In this document: positions 25,506 to 34,817 of the stretch, piece after piece
Layout of the letters: each line of letters begins with the position of its first letter
Numbering within the stretch: the first letter of the stretch is position 1
Assembly: GCA_902766735.1 (NCBI GenBank)
Contig: CACXEU010000057.1
Span: 1 to 58,231, forward strand
DNA length: 58,231 nt
Direction: 5' to 3'
From: an uncultured Lachnospiraceae bacterium
GTDB lineage: Bacteria > Bacillota > Clostridia > Lachnospirales > Lachnospiraceae
Translations under genes and position numbers: made by a program
Notes under the pieces: generated by a model
The model's database searches: none
What the model saw: only the letters and a program-made list of their open reading frames with translations
What the model was told of the DNA's origin: nothing

Positions 25506-26525
25506 ATGAACGAGAAGTTACAGGCAATTAAAGAAGAAGCAATTGCAAAGCTTGCAGCGTCTGACAATCTGGACACATTGAATCAGATTCGTGTTGAAAT
25601 CCTTGGAAAAAAAGGACAACTGACTGAAGTAATGAAAGGTATGAAGGACGTTGCACCGGAAGACAGACCAAAATTTGGTCAGTTGGTAAACGATACCAGA
25701 AAGGCCATTGAAGAAAAATTAGAGGAAGTAAAGAATGAACTTCAGGCAAAAGCCAGAGAAGCAAAGTTAAAGGCAGAAGTTATTGATGTCACTCTTCCTG
25801 CAAAGAAGAATAAGATTGGTCACAAGCATCCAAACACGTTGGCATTAGAAGAAATGGAACGAATCTTTACCGGAATGGGTTACGAAGTTGTAGAAGGTCC
25901 GGAAGTAGAATTCGATTACTATAACTTTGAAGCATTGAACATCCCGGCAAATCATCCGGCAAAAGACGAACAGGATACATTCTATATTAACAAGAACATT
26001 GTGCTTCGTACACAGACATCTTCTGTACAGGCCAGAGTCATGGAAAAGACACAGCCACCAATCCGTATTATTTCACCGGGGCGTGTATTCCGTTCTGACC
26101 AGGTAGATGCGACACATAGTCCGTCATTCCATCAGGTGGAAGGACTTGCCATTGATAAAAACATTAATTTTGCAGATTTAAAGGGAACTTTGGAAGAATT
26201 TGCCAAGGAATTATTTGGACCGGAAACAAAGACAAAATTCCGTCCACATCACTTCCCGTTCACCGAGCCAAGTGCGGAAATGGATGTAAGCTGCTTTAAG
26301 TGTGGTGGAAAAGGATGCCGTTTCTGCAAGGGTGAAGGATGGATTGAAATTCTTGGATGTGGAATGGTTCACCCACATGTTTTGGAAATGTGTAACATTG
26401 ATCCGGAAGAATACCAGGGATTCGCTTTTGGTGTCGGATTAGAGCGTATTGCACTGTTGAAATATGAAATTGATGATATGAGATTATTATACGAGAACGA
26501 TGATCGTTTCTTGGGACAGTTCTAA
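25506..26525 (+). CDS. pheS: Phenylalanyl-tRNA synthetase alpha subunit
   Basis: A 339-residue class II synthetase catalytic subunit. An N-terminal coiled coil (residues 1-85) is followed by the motif 2 and 3 regions: HPARDEQDTFY-like [48 protein letters not shown], the [14 protein letters not shown] stretch and [13 protein letters not shown]. The [16 protein letters not shown] cysteine-rich loop is common in clostridial PheS. Ribosome site AAGGAG. Transcribed with pheT, 15 bases downstream, under T-box control. Confidence 0.96.
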   Translation: MNEKLQAIKEEAIAKLAASDNLDTLNQIRVEILGKKGQLTEVMKGMKDVAPEDRPKFGQLVNDTRKAIEEKLEEVKNELQAKAREAKLKAEVIDVTLPAKKNKIGHKHPNTLALEEMERIFTGMGYEVVEGPEVEFDYYNFEALNIPANHPAKDEQDTFYINKNIVLRTQTSSVQARVMEKTQPPIRIISPGRVFRSDQVDATHSPSFHQVEGLAIDKNINFADLKGTLEEFAKELFGPETKTKFRPHHFPFTEPSAEMDVSCFKCGGKGCRFCKGEGWIEILGCGMVHPHVLEMCNIDPEEYQGFAFGVGLERIALLKYEIDDMRLLYENDDRFLGQF

Positions 26526-26540
26526 AGGAGGGAGATAAAA

Positions 26541-28958
26541 ATGAATACACCATTATCATGGATAAAAGCTTATGTTCCTGACTTGGAATGTACGGATCAG
26601 GAATACATGGATGCAATGACATTATCAGGTACAAAGTGTGAAGGTTTTGAAAGACTGGACGCTGATTTAGAAAAGATTGTCGTTGGACAGATTGAAAAAA
26701 TTGAAAGACATCCGGATGCAGATAAATTAGTTGTTTGCCAGGTAAATGTTGGAACAGAAACAGTTCAGATTGTTACAGGAGCACCAAATGTTGCAGAAGG
26801 ACAGAAAATACCGGTGGTATTAGATGGAGGTCGAGTGGCAGGTGGCCATGACGGTACCAAAACACCGGGGGGGATCAAGATTAAGAAAGGAAAACTTCGT
26901 GGAGTTCCTTCGTATGGAATGATGTGTTCTATTGAAGAATTAGGTTCTTCTACAGATTTTTATCCGGAAGCTCCGAAAGATGGAATTTACATCTTTGATG
27001 ACAGCGTTGAAGTTGGAGCAGATGCAGTAGAAGTGTTAGGACTTCATGATACTGTTTTCGAATATGAAGTTACTTCCAACAGAGTAGATTGTTACAGCGT
27101 TTTGGGAATTGCCAGAGAAGCAGCTGCAACTTTCAAGAAGCCTTTCGTGGCACCGGAAGTGAAAGAAACGGGAACAGAAGGAGATGTGAATGATTACATT
27201 TCTGTTGAAGTAAAAGATGCAGATTTATGTTCCAGATTCTGTGCAAGAGTTGTAAAAAATGTTAAGATTGGTCCTTCACCGGAATGGATGCAGAGAAGAC
27301 TGTCTGCTTGTGGAATCAGACCAATCAATAATTTAGTAGATATCACAAACTATGTTATGGAAGAATATGGTCAGCCGATGCATGCATACGACCTTTCAAC
27401 CATTGCTGATAATAAGATTGTTGTACGTAGAGCACAGGATGGAGAAAAGTTTGTGACTTTAGATGGTCAGGAAAGAACTTTAGATTCTGAAATGCTGATG
27501 ATATGTGACGGTGAAAAGCCGGTTGGTCTTGCCGGAATCATGGGGGGAGAAAACTCTATGATTACTGACAATGTAGAAACAATGCTTTTCGAAGCTGCAT
27601 GTTTTGATGGAACCAACATTCGTCTTTCTTCCAAGAGAGTCGGACTTCGTACCGATGCTTCCGGAAAATTCGAAAAGGGTCTGGATCCTAATAATGCAGA
27701 AGCAGCAATCAATCGTGCATGCCAGTTAATTGAAGAATTGGGAGCAGGTGAAGTGGTAGCCGGAATCGTTGATGTTTATCCGGAAAAGAGAGAACCGAGA
27801 ACAATCAAGTTTGATGCAGATAAAGTAAATAAAATCATTGGCTTTAATTTGACAGAGGAACAGATGGTAAGCTATTTCCCTGCATTGGAACTAGAATATG
27901 ATGCTGATACAAAGATAATTACAGTACCAACCTTCCGTCAGGATTTAATTGGAATGTGTGATATTGCAGAAGAAATTGCCCGTTTCTACGGTTATGATAA
28001 TATTCCGACAACACTTCCTTCCGGAGAAGCAACCACAGGAAAGTTGTCTGAAAAATTAAGAATTGATGAAATCGCCAGAAGCGTTGCATTATATTGTGGA
28101 TTTTCTCAGGGAATGTCTTATTCCTTTGAAAGTCCAAAGGTGTTTGATAAATTATTGTTGCCGGCTGATTCTGAATTACGTCAGGCTATTGAAATTTCAA
28201 ATCCGTTAGGAGAGGATTTCAGTGTTATGAGAACCACATCCCTTGACGGTATGTTAACTTCTTTGGCTACGAACTATAATCGTAGAAATAAAGATGTTCG
28301 TTTGTTCGAAATGGGAAATGTTTATTTACCAAAGGCATTGCCATTAACAGAATTACCGGATGAAAGAATGCAGTATACATTAGGATCCTATGGAGAGGGA
28401 GACTTCTTCACAATGAAGGGAGTTGTGGAAGAATTCCTGGATCAGGTAGGAATGAAAAAGAAAGTTTCTTATGATGGAAAGGCTGGAAAGAGTTTCCTTC
28501 ATCCTGGACGTCAGGCAAATATCATTTATGAAGATACTGTTATCGGTTTCCTGGGAGAAGTACACCCTGCAGTGTCTGAAAATTATGATATGAAGGGAAG
28601 AGCATACATTGCAGTGATTGATATGCCTTATGTTTATGAAATGGCTGATTTCACAATTAAGTATGATGGTATTGCAAAATTCCCTGCTGTTACAAGAGAC
28701 ATTTCCATGGTAGTACCAAAGGAAATTCCGGTAGGACAGATTGAAGAAGTGATTGAACAGAAGGCTGGAAAGATTTTAGAAAGCTATAACCTGTTTGATA
28801 TTTATGAAGGAGATCAGATTAAGGAAGGCTTTAAGTCCGTGGCATATTCCATCGTGTTCCGTGCGAAAGACAGGACCCTGGAAGATGCAGACGTTCAGGC
28901 TTCCATGAATAAGATCTTAAAAGCGTTAGAAGAATTAGGAATTGAACTTCGAGGATAA
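26541..28958 (+). CDS. pheT: Phenylalanyl-tRNA synthetase beta subunit
   Basis: An 805-residue beta subunit with the expected domain order: N-terminal MNTPLSWIKAYVPDLE, tRNA-binding EMAP-type domain (about residues 40-155, including VTGAPNVAEGQKIPV), B3/B4 editing domain (about 210-390), B5 domain (about 405-475), the class II-like core, and the C-terminal FDX-ACB anticodon-binding domain (about 712-805, KFPAVTRDISMVV). Ribosome site AAAGGAGGGAG. Forms the alpha2-beta2 PheRS with PheS. Terminator at 28965-28996. Confidence 0.96.
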   Translation: MNTPLSWIKAYVPDLECTDQEYMDAMTLSGTKCEGFERLDADLEKIVVGQIEKIERHPDADKLVVCQVNVGTETVQIVTGAPNVAEGQKIPVVLDGGRVAGGHDGTKTPGGIKIKKGKLRGVPSYGMMCSIEELGSSTDFYPEAPKDGIYIFDDSVEVGADAVEVLGLHDTVFEYEVTSNRVDCYSVLGIAREAAATFKKPFVAPEVKETGTEGDVNDYISVEVKDADLCSRFCARVVKNVKIGPSPEWMQRRLSACGIRPINNLVDITNYVMEEYGQPMHAYDLSTIADNKIVVRRAQDGEKFVTLDGQERTLDSEMLMICDGEKPVGLAGIMGGENSMITDNVETMLFEAACFDGTNIRLSSKRVGLRTDASGKFEKGLDPNNAEAAINRACQLIEELGAGEVVAGIVDVYPEKREPRTIKFDADKVNKIIGFNLTEEQMVSYFPALELEYDADTKIITVPTFRQDLIGMCDIAEEIARFYGYDNIPTTLPSGEATTGKLSEKLRIDEIARSVALYCGFSQGMSYSFESPKVFDKLLLPADSELRQAIEISNPLGEDFSVMRTTSLDGMLTSLATNYNRRNKDVRLFEMGNVYLPKALPLTELPDERMQYTLGSYGEGDFFTMKGVVEEFLDQVGMKKKVSYDGKAGKSFLHPGRQANIIYEDTVIGFLGEVHPAVSENYDMKGRAYIAVIDMPYVYEMADFTIKYDGIAKFPAVTRDISMVVPKEIPVGQIEEVIEQKAGKILESYNLFDIYEGDQIKEGFKSVAYSIVFRAKDRTLEDADVQASMNKILKALEELGIELRG

Positions 28959-28964
28959 CATTTG

Positions 28965-28996
28965 AGAACCACGTCTTTGGGGCGTGGTTCTTTTTT
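28965..28996 (+). terminator. Intrinsic terminator after pheT
   Basis: AGAACCACG pairs perfectly with CGTGGTTCT around a 9-base loop and ends in T7. Confidence 0.88.
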
Positions 28997-29025
28997 GAAA
29001 AAAATGAATCATTCGACATTTTTTG

Positions 29026-29034
29026 TGCTATAAT
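29026..29034 (+). promoter_or_regulatory. Extended -10 promoter for the surface-acylation run
   Basis: TGC-TATAAT, 37 bases before the ATG at 29071. A -35 is not obvious. Confidence 0.5.
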
Positions 29035-29070
29035 AAAAGAAAGCCTAATTGAAAGGAGACTAAAACAATT

Positions 29071-30159
29071 ATGAGACGGAAGAACATTGGAAAAAGAATA
29101 GGGATTATTGCCCTTGTTATTGCAATCTTGCTGCAATTTCAGTCCGATGATTGGGGACTAAGTGGAAAAATGGTGAAAGCCGCATCCACAAAAAATGTAT
29201 CGGTTGCAATGAAACAGCAGAAAACTAATGCGACAAAGAAAAAAAAGAAGAAATTAAAACTGAGTCGTCCGAAAGTAAAAGTGAAAGTTAGACGGGAACA
29301 AAAAGTCAGGATTTCATGGAAAAAGGTCAAGAAGGCGAAAAGTTATATTATATATAAAAAAGAACAAAGAAAGAAATTTAGAAAAATCTATAAAACATCC
29401 CAACGAAAATTTGTTGATACAAATACCAAGGGGGGAAAGAAATATTATTATAGAGTCATGGCTTGCAGAACGGTTCATGGAAAAACGGTAAAAAGTCGTA
29501 AATCGAAAACCGTAAAGGTTCTGGTAAAAGCTGTAAAGAAAGAACCTAAAAAACTGCCGAAAAATGAAAAGGCAGAGGTGGTTATTTGTGGAGAATGTTA
29601 CGTAGAAGGAATGGATTTATTTGCGAAAAGCATTTTGCCAAAGAACTATCGACTGGTTTATAAAGTGGGAATTAGTACCTATGGATTATTGAATACGAAT
29701 TACATTCCTTATAATGGAATGACTCTCACAGCGGTAGAGCGGATTGCATACTATCATCCGAAAAGAGTATTCTTCCTGGTCGGAATGAATGAGGCTGCCA
29801 ATCCGAATCCGGAAAACACAATCAATAATTACAAGAAGATTATTTCCCTATTGAAATCGGTAAATCCGAAAATTGAAATCGTATTGATTTCATTGCCACC
29901 GGTAGGAAGAAATCATGTATCCGGTTTCGCAAATAATAACCAGATTAATAAGTATAATGCAGCATATAAAAAACTGGCGAAGAAAAAGAAAAACGTGTAC
30001 TACTATGATGGTTATAGAAAGAAGTTTACAGATTCACAGGGATACCTGAAATCATACGCTGACGGTGGGGATGGTGGACATTGGAGTTCTCGCGCCACTG
30101 TGGAAGTTTTGAAAAAAATAATAAAATGCGAAAAGAAGTTAGCAAAAGAAAAGAGGTAA
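29071..30159 (+). CDS. Secreted FN3-SGNH-like protein with Cys in the nucleophile position
   Basis: A 362-residue protein: signal helix (residues 8-22), Lys-rich linker, a fibronectin type III-like domain (about 65-152, RISWKKVKKAKSYIIYKKEQR, then KKYYYRVMACR) and a C-terminal SGNH-hydrolase-like domain (about 168-355). Block I reads GECYVEG (174-180) instead of GDS, with Cys176 where the nucleophilic Ser should be; block III is GMNE (Asn240) and block V is DGGHW (Asp334, His337). Calling it an esterase or acyltransferase is therefore tentative. It heads a run with DUF4358-like, MBOAT and DHHW genes, which suggests acylation of a surface glycan. Confidence 0.65.
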   Translation: MRRKNIGKRIGIIALVIAILLQFQSDDWGLSGKMVKAASTKNVSVAMKQQKTNATKKKKKKLKLSRPKVKVKVRREQKVRISWKKVKKAKSYIIYKKEQRKKFRKIYKTSQRKFVDTNTKGGKKYYYRVMACRTVHGKTVKSRKSKTVKVLVKAVKKEPKKLPKNEKAEVVICGECYVEGMDLFAKSILPKNYRLVYKVGISTYGLLNTNYIPYNGMTLTAVERIAYYHPKRVFFLVGMNEAANPNPENTINNYKKIISLLKSVNPKIEIVLISLPPVGRNHVSGFANNNQINKYNAAYKKLAKKKKNVYYYDGYRKKFTDSQGYLKSYADGGDGGHWSSRATVEVLKKIIKCEKKLAKEKR

Positions 30160-30164
30160 GAGTT

Positions 30165-30671
30165 ATGAAACAGATGAAAAAATTATTAGCAGTAGCGATG
30201 ACGATGGCAATTTTGGTAGAAGGTGTTGTTATAGGGAATGATTTCGTTCAGGCGTCAGAGGTGTCAGCCTTTACTGCAGTGCAAAAGGCGTATGGAACAT
30301 CTTATCCGATGAATTCTGCCAATGAAATCAAAACAGCAAGAAAGAATATTTTTGGAAAATATTCCAAGGTTTTAGGTGTTTCCGCAAAATATTTCAAGTC
30401 TTATAAAGCTGCACGAAAAGCAAGCAGTACAGAAGAATACGTTTGTGTTGTATATCGTGCAACAAATAAAAAGAATGCCAAGAAAATTAAGAGTGCGTTG
30501 AAGAAATATGTAAACAAGGAAAAGTCAGGAAATGTCAACTATTTTTCTGCAAAGGGAAAAACTTTGTTAAATAATGCGAAGATTGGGACGAAGGGCAGTT
30601 ACGTGTATCTTTTTATTCTTGATACCGCAAAAAACAGCAAAGCAGTTCAGGCATTTAAGAAGAACGTATAG
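30165..30671 (+). CDS. Small secreted DUF4358-like protein
   Basis: A 168-residue protein with a signal peptide (residues 1-31, cleavage likely near VQASE). The mature domain (YFKSYKAARKASSTEEYVCVVYRATNKKNAKKIKSALKKYV, then GSYVYLFILDT) resembles DUF4358 proteins, which I recall from similar clostridial acylation clusters. It lacks a lipobox cysteine at the cleavage site. The frame is open from 30081, but the ATG at 30165 has AAGAGGTAA seven bases upstream and starts the signal peptide; that ribosome site overlaps the previous gene's stop. Function unknown. Confidence 0.6.
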   Translation: MKQMKKLLAVAMTMAILVEGVVIGNDFVQASEVSAFTAVQKAYGTSYPMNSANEIKTARKNIFGKYSKVLGVSAKYFKSYKAARKASSTEEYVCVVYRATNKKNAKKIKSALKKYVNKEKSGNVNYFSAKGKTLLNNAKIGTKGSYVYLFILDTAKNSKAVQAFKKNV

Positions 30672-30709
30672 GTGCATTGGATAGACGATTGATAAAGGAA
30701 TAGAAGCAT

Positions 30710-32113
30710 ATGGTATTTAGCAGTTTGATTTTTTTGACAATATTCTTACCCATTACGTTATTGCTTTATTATGTATTACCTGAGAAAGCAAGAAACTTCT
30801 GGTTACTGGTTGTTAGTCTGATTTTTTATAGTTGGGGAGAACCGGTCTATATTTTGTTAATGGTTTTCTCTATTTTGCTCAATTACATTTCCGGATTGTG
30901 GTTAGATAGAACCGAAGAAACAGGAAAAAGAAAACGAATATTAGTGACCGTGGTGGTGATTAATATTGGTTTACTTTTTGTGTTTAAATATGCTGATTTT
31001 ACTATTGGTTCCTATAATTTAATATTTGGAAAACACGTTAAGCTATTAGAATTGGCGTTACCGATTGGAATCAGTTTTTATACCTTCCAGGCAATGTCTT
31101 ATGTGATTGACGTGTACCGTAAAGTGGTAAAGGGAAACAAGAATCTGATTAACTTTGCAACTTACATCACCATGTTTCCACAGCTGATTGCCGGACCAAT
31201 TGTTCGATATAAAACCGTGGAAAAGGAACTTCGTGAGCGAAAATGTTCCTTCGATGATTTTTATCAGGGTGTATTACGTTTTACAATTGGATTGGGAAAG
31301 AAGGTCCTTATTGCAAATAATGTTGCTTTAGTATTTCGGGAAATATCCGGTACAACTCCGGAGTTGTTATCCACGTCCATGGCCTGGCTGGCTGTGCTTG
31401 CCTTTACGTTACAAATATATTTTGATTTTTCAGGATATTCGGATATGGCAATTGGAATGGGAAGAATGTTAGGGTTTCATTTCTTGGAAAACTTTGATTA
31501 TCCATATGAATCGAAATCCATTACGGAATTTTGGCGAAGATGGCATATTAGTTTAAGTACATGGTTCCGGGAATATGTATATTTTCCGCTAGGTGGAAAC
31601 CGCAAAGGAATAAAACGACAGATTTTTAATCTGTTTCTTGTGTGGTTCCTAACCGGATTATGGCATGGCGCTTCCTGGAATTTCGTTCTTTGGGGTGTAT
31701 ACTATGCTGTGATTCTGATTTTGGAAAAGCTTCTGTTGGGAAATGTTTTGCAGAGGGTTCCGTCAATTCTTACAAGAATTTATACCATTGGGGTGTTTAT
31801 GTTTGGATGGGCCATTTTTGCTATGGATGATTTGCTTTATCGCAAAGAATTTTTTCAGGCATTGTTCCTTCATGCTAAACAAGGCTTGACGGATAAACAT
31901 ACAGCGTATTTATTGATCAGTTATGGTATTTTAATGGTGGCAGCAATCATTGGAGCAACGTCTTTGCCGAAAAAAGTTTCAAACCAGTTATTGAAAAATC
32001 ATAAGTTGATTCGAAGTGTTTTGGAATTGATTTTTGTGACGATTGTTATGGCATTGTCCATTGCATATATCGTTTCGGATACATACAATCCGTTTTTGTA
32101 TTTTAGGTTTTAG
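30710..32113 (+). CDS. MBOAT-family membrane O-acyltransferase (AlgI/DltB-like)
   Basis: A 467-residue polytopic protein with about eleven helices. MBOAT signatures are clear: VFSSLIFLTIFLPITLLLYYVLP at the N-terminus, FPQLIAGPIVRY, DFSGYSDMAIGMGRMLGF, ITEFWRRWHISLSTWFREYVYFPLGGNR, and the catalytic His in FLTGLWHGASWNFVLWG. Proteins of this kind move acyl groups, usually acetyl, across the membrane to extracellular sugars or teichoic acids. No ribosome site stronger than AAGGAATAGAAG is seen. The downstream DHHW gene is its usual partner. Confidence 0.92.
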   Translation: MVFSSLIFLTIFLPITLLLYYVLPEKARNFWLLVVSLIFYSWGEPVYILLMVFSILLNYISGLWLDRTEETGKRKRILVTVVVINIGLLFVFKYADFTIGSYNLIFGKHVKLLELALPIGISFYTFQAMSYVIDVYRKVVKGNKNLINFATYITMFPQLIAGPIVRYKTVEKELRERKCSFDDFYQGVLRFTIGLGKKVLIANNVALVFREISGTTPELLSTSMAWLAVLAFTLQIYFDFSGYSDMAIGMGRMLGFHFLENFDYPYESKSITEFWRRWHISLSTWFREYVYFPLGGNRKGIKRQIFNLFLVWFLTGLWHGASWNFVLWGVYYAVILILEKLLLGNVLQRVPSILTRIYTIGVFMFGWAIFAMDDLLYRKEFFQALFLHAKQGLTDKHTAYLLISYGILMVAAIIGATSLPKKVSNQLLKNHKLIRSVLELIFVTIVMALSIAYIVSDTYNPFLYFRF

Positions 32114-32134
32114 GTATTGTAAAGGAGCGGTGGT

Positions 32135-33283
32135 ATGGAAAAGAAAATAAGATTTTTAACAGTAATCATTTTTCTTGTGATTATTTATGGAATCGGTATT
32201 GTAACGCTGGTTCATAAGAAAAATGAATACTCTGAATTTGAAAAAAGAAAATTAGCAGATTTTCCGAAGGTGAAAGCAAAGACCATCATGAAAGGAGAAT
32301 TTCAGAAGCAGCTGACTGATTATTTGAATGATCACATGGTTTTGAGAGACCAGTGCATTACTGTTTCGTCCCTGACCAGTAAGTCTATGGGTAAAAGAGA
32401 ACAGAACGGAGTCTATTTTGGAAAACAGCAGTATCTGATTGAAAAATATGAAGATCAGGATTTCTCAAAAAAAGATATTAAAGACAATGTAAAATATTTA
32501 TCTCGATTTGCTAATATGGTGGCAGAAAGTTTGGGACCAGAGAAAATCAGAATTGCATTGGTTCCAAGTAAGGTGAGTGTACTTTCGAATAAACTTCCGA
32601 AGTTTATTCGAAAATCAAAAATGAATGATTACATGAAGAGTCTTCTGAAGAGTAAACTAAAGAATCAGGAGATTCTTGTGGACCTGAAAGAAGTCCTGAT
32701 GAAACATCGAAATGAATACATTTATTATAAGACAGATCATCATTGGACTACTTTAGGCGCAGAATATGGTTATGAAGCATTAATGGATTCCATGAATCAG
32801 GAAAAGTGTGTTGTTATTAAGGAACAGACGGTTTGTACTAACTTCCGCGGAACTACATTTAACAAAATTCACTATTCTCCATCAATGGATACGATAAAAA
32901 AATGTGAAATTGAAAGTGCGCAAAACTGTAGGTTAGTTTATGATATTTCCGGAGAAAAGAAGGAAAAAAACAGTCTTTATGATGAAGACGCTTTAAAAAC
33001 GGAAGATAAGTATAATTATTTCCTTGGGGGAAATTATGGTGCTATCCATATTCACACTGGATGCGAAAATGGAAAGACCCTTGTCTTGATTAAGGATTCC
33101 TTTGCGAATTGTATGATTCCGCATTTGACATATAATTATGAAAATATTGAAGTGATTGATTTAAGATATTTGAATTCCAGTATTTTTGACACATTGAATG
33201 AATTAGAACAGATTGATGCTGTGATTTTCCTCTTTAATGAGGAAAAATTCATGCAGGACAATCATCTATGGCTTTTGGAATAA
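32135..33283 (+). CDS. DHHW-family (AlgJ/AlgX-like) extracytoplasmic protein
   Basis: A 382-residue protein with an N-terminal signal anchor (residues 7-26) and an AlgX/AlgJ-type SGNH-like domain. The defining motif YYKTDHHWTT (Asp201, His202, His203, Trp204) is present and LIKDSFANCMIPHL near residue 335 supplies the serine in a DSF context, so the acyltransferase triad appears complete. In characterised systems such proteins take the acyl group from the MBOAT partner and pass it to the polysaccharide. Ribosome site AAAGGAG. It lies 21 bases after the MBOAT gene and 12 bases before dtd. Confidence 0.85.
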   Translation: MEKKIRFLTVIIFLVIIYGIGIVTLVHKKNEYSEFEKRKLADFPKVKAKTIMKGEFQKQLTDYLNDHMVLRDQCITVSSLTSKSMGKREQNGVYFGKQQYLIEKYEDQDFSKKDIKDNVKYLSRFANMVAESLGPEKIRIALVPSKVSVLSNKLPKFIRKSKMNDYMKSLLKSKLKNQEILVDLKEVLMKHRNEYIYYKTDHHWTTLGAEYGYEALMDSMNQEKCVVIKEQTVCTNFRGTTFNKIHYSPSMDTIKKCEIESAQNCRLVYDISGEKKEKNSLYDEDALKTEDKYNYFLGGNYGAIHIHTGCENGKTLVLIKDSFANCMIPHLTYNYENIEVIDLRYLNSSIFDTLNELEQIDAVIFLFNEEKFMQDNHLWLLE

Positions 33284-33295
33284 TGAGGGATAGAA

Positions 33296-33748
33296 ATGAG
33301 ATTTGTGATACAGCGAGTGACAGAAGCGGCTGTCCGGGTAGACGGGGAGAATGTCGGCTCCATTGGGAAAGGATTTTTAGTCTTGATTGGCGTAGTAGAT
33401 TCTGATACCAAAGAAGTTGCAGATAAGATGATAAAAAAATTATGCAATATGAGAATCTTTGATGACTCTGAAGGAAAAACCAATTTGGCACTGAAGGATG
33501 TGAATGGAGAATTGTTATTGGTGTCTCAATTCACGTTATATGCAGATTGTAAAAAAGGAAACAGACCATCATTTACGAAAGCGGGATCTCCGGATTTTGC
33601 AAAGGAAATGTATGAATACATCATTAATCAATGTAAGAGGGAAATTCCGGTGGTGGAACAAGGTGTTTTTGGAGCCCATATGAAAGTATCCTTAAGTAAT
33701 GACGGACCATTTACCGTAATTCTGGATAGTGATGAAATAATGAAATAA
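33296..33748 (+). CDS. dtd: D-aminoacyl-tRNA deacylase
   Basis: A 150-residue DTD, which hydrolyses D-amino acids and glycine from mischarged tRNAs. Diagnostic motifs: [17 protein letters not shown], the [17 protein letters not shown] active-site block and [11 protein letters not shown] at the C-terminus (the family NxGPxT motif). Length is standard. Sits between the acylation genes and queA with short gaps. Confidence 0.95.
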   Translation: MRFVIQRVTEAAVRVDGENVGSIGKGFLVLIGVVDSDTKEVADKMIKKLCNMRIFDDSEGKTNLALKDVNGELLLVSQFTLYADCKKGNRPSFTKAGSPDFAKEMYEYIINQCKREIPVVEQGVFGAHMKVSLSNDGPFTVILDSDEIMK

Positions 33749-33771
33749 ACCTGTAGATTGAGGAGCAAGAA

Positions 33772-34809
33772 ATGAAAAAGGAAATGAGCCTACATGATTA
33801 TTATTATGATTTGCCGGAGAAACTGATTGCTCAGGATCCGCTGTTAGATCGAAGTAGTTCTAAACTGATGATTTTAGATAAGGAATCAGGAAGTGTGGAA
33901 CATCATGTATTTAAAGATATTATCGATTATCTTCATGAAGGGGATTGTCTTGTAATTAATGACACGAAGGTCATCCCTGCCAGATTGTATGGCGCTAAGG
34001 TTGGAACGGATGCGAAAATTGAAGTTCTCTTGCTAAAGAGAAAAGAAAATGATGTATGGGAAACCCTGGTTAAGCCGGGAAAGAAGTGTAAGCCTGGAAC
34101 CAAAATCAGTTTTGGGGATGGCTTACTAACTGGAGAAGTTTTAGAGGTGGTGGAAGAAGGAAATCGATTGATTCAGTTTTCTTATGAAGGTATTTTCGAA
34201 GAGGTTCTGGATCAGCTAGGGGAAATGCCGTTACCACCGTACATTACCCATAAATTGGAAGACAAGAACCGATATCAGACTGTTTATGCCAGGTATGAAG
34301 GTTCAGCAGCCGCACCAACTGCAGGTCTTCATTTTACAAAGGAATTATTGGAACAGATTCAGGCTAAGGGCATAAAAATAGCGCATGTCACTTTGCATGT
34401 AGGACTTGGAACATTCCGTCCGGTAAAAGTAGAAAACATTTTAGAACATCATATGCATTCCGAATTTTATATGGTGGACGAAAAGGATGCTCAGATAATT
34501 AATGAGACCAAGCAAAACGGTGGTCGTGTGATTTCCGTAGGAACCACAAGTACCAGAACCCTGGAGACGGTGACGGACGACAATGGCGTGGTTCATGCCG
34601 GAAGTGGATGGACTCAGATTTTTATTTATCCGGGATATCAGTTTAAGGCGATTGACTGTTTGATTACGAATTTCCATCTTCCGGAATCCACATTATTGAT
34701 GCTGGTTTCTGCATTGGCCGGAAGAGAACATGTTTTGGCAGCGTATCAGGAAGCTGTGAAGCAGGAATACCGGTTCTTCAGTTTCGGTGATGCGATGTTT
34801 ATTAAGTAG
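33772..34809 (+). CDS. queA: tRNA preQ1(34) S-adenosylmethionine ribosyltransferase-isomerase
   Basis: A 345-residue QueA, which adds epoxycyclopentane to preQ1 at the wobble base in queuosine synthesis. Recognised by [40 protein letters not shown] and [11 protein letters not shown], with [20 protein letters not shown] near the end. tgt, the usual partner, is not in the window. aroA follows after 8 bases. Confidence 0.96.
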   Translation: MKKEMSLHDYYYDLPEKLIAQDPLLDRSSSKLMILDKESGSVEHHVFKDIIDYLHEGDCLVINDTKVIPARLYGAKVGTDAKIEVLLLKRKENDVWETLVKPGKKCKPGTKISFGDGLLTGEVLEVVEEGNRLIQFSYEGIFEEVLDQLGEMPLPPYITHKLEDKNRYQTVYARYEGSAAAPTAGLHFTKELLEQIQAKGIKIAHVTLHVGLGTFRPVKVENILEHHMHSEFYMVDEKDAQIINETKQNGGRVISVGTTSTRTLETVTDDNGVVHAGSGWTQIFIYPGYQFKAIDCLITNFHLPESTLLMLVSALAGREHVLAAYQEAVKQEYRFFSFGDAMFIK

Positions 34810-34817
34810 GAGTAGTC

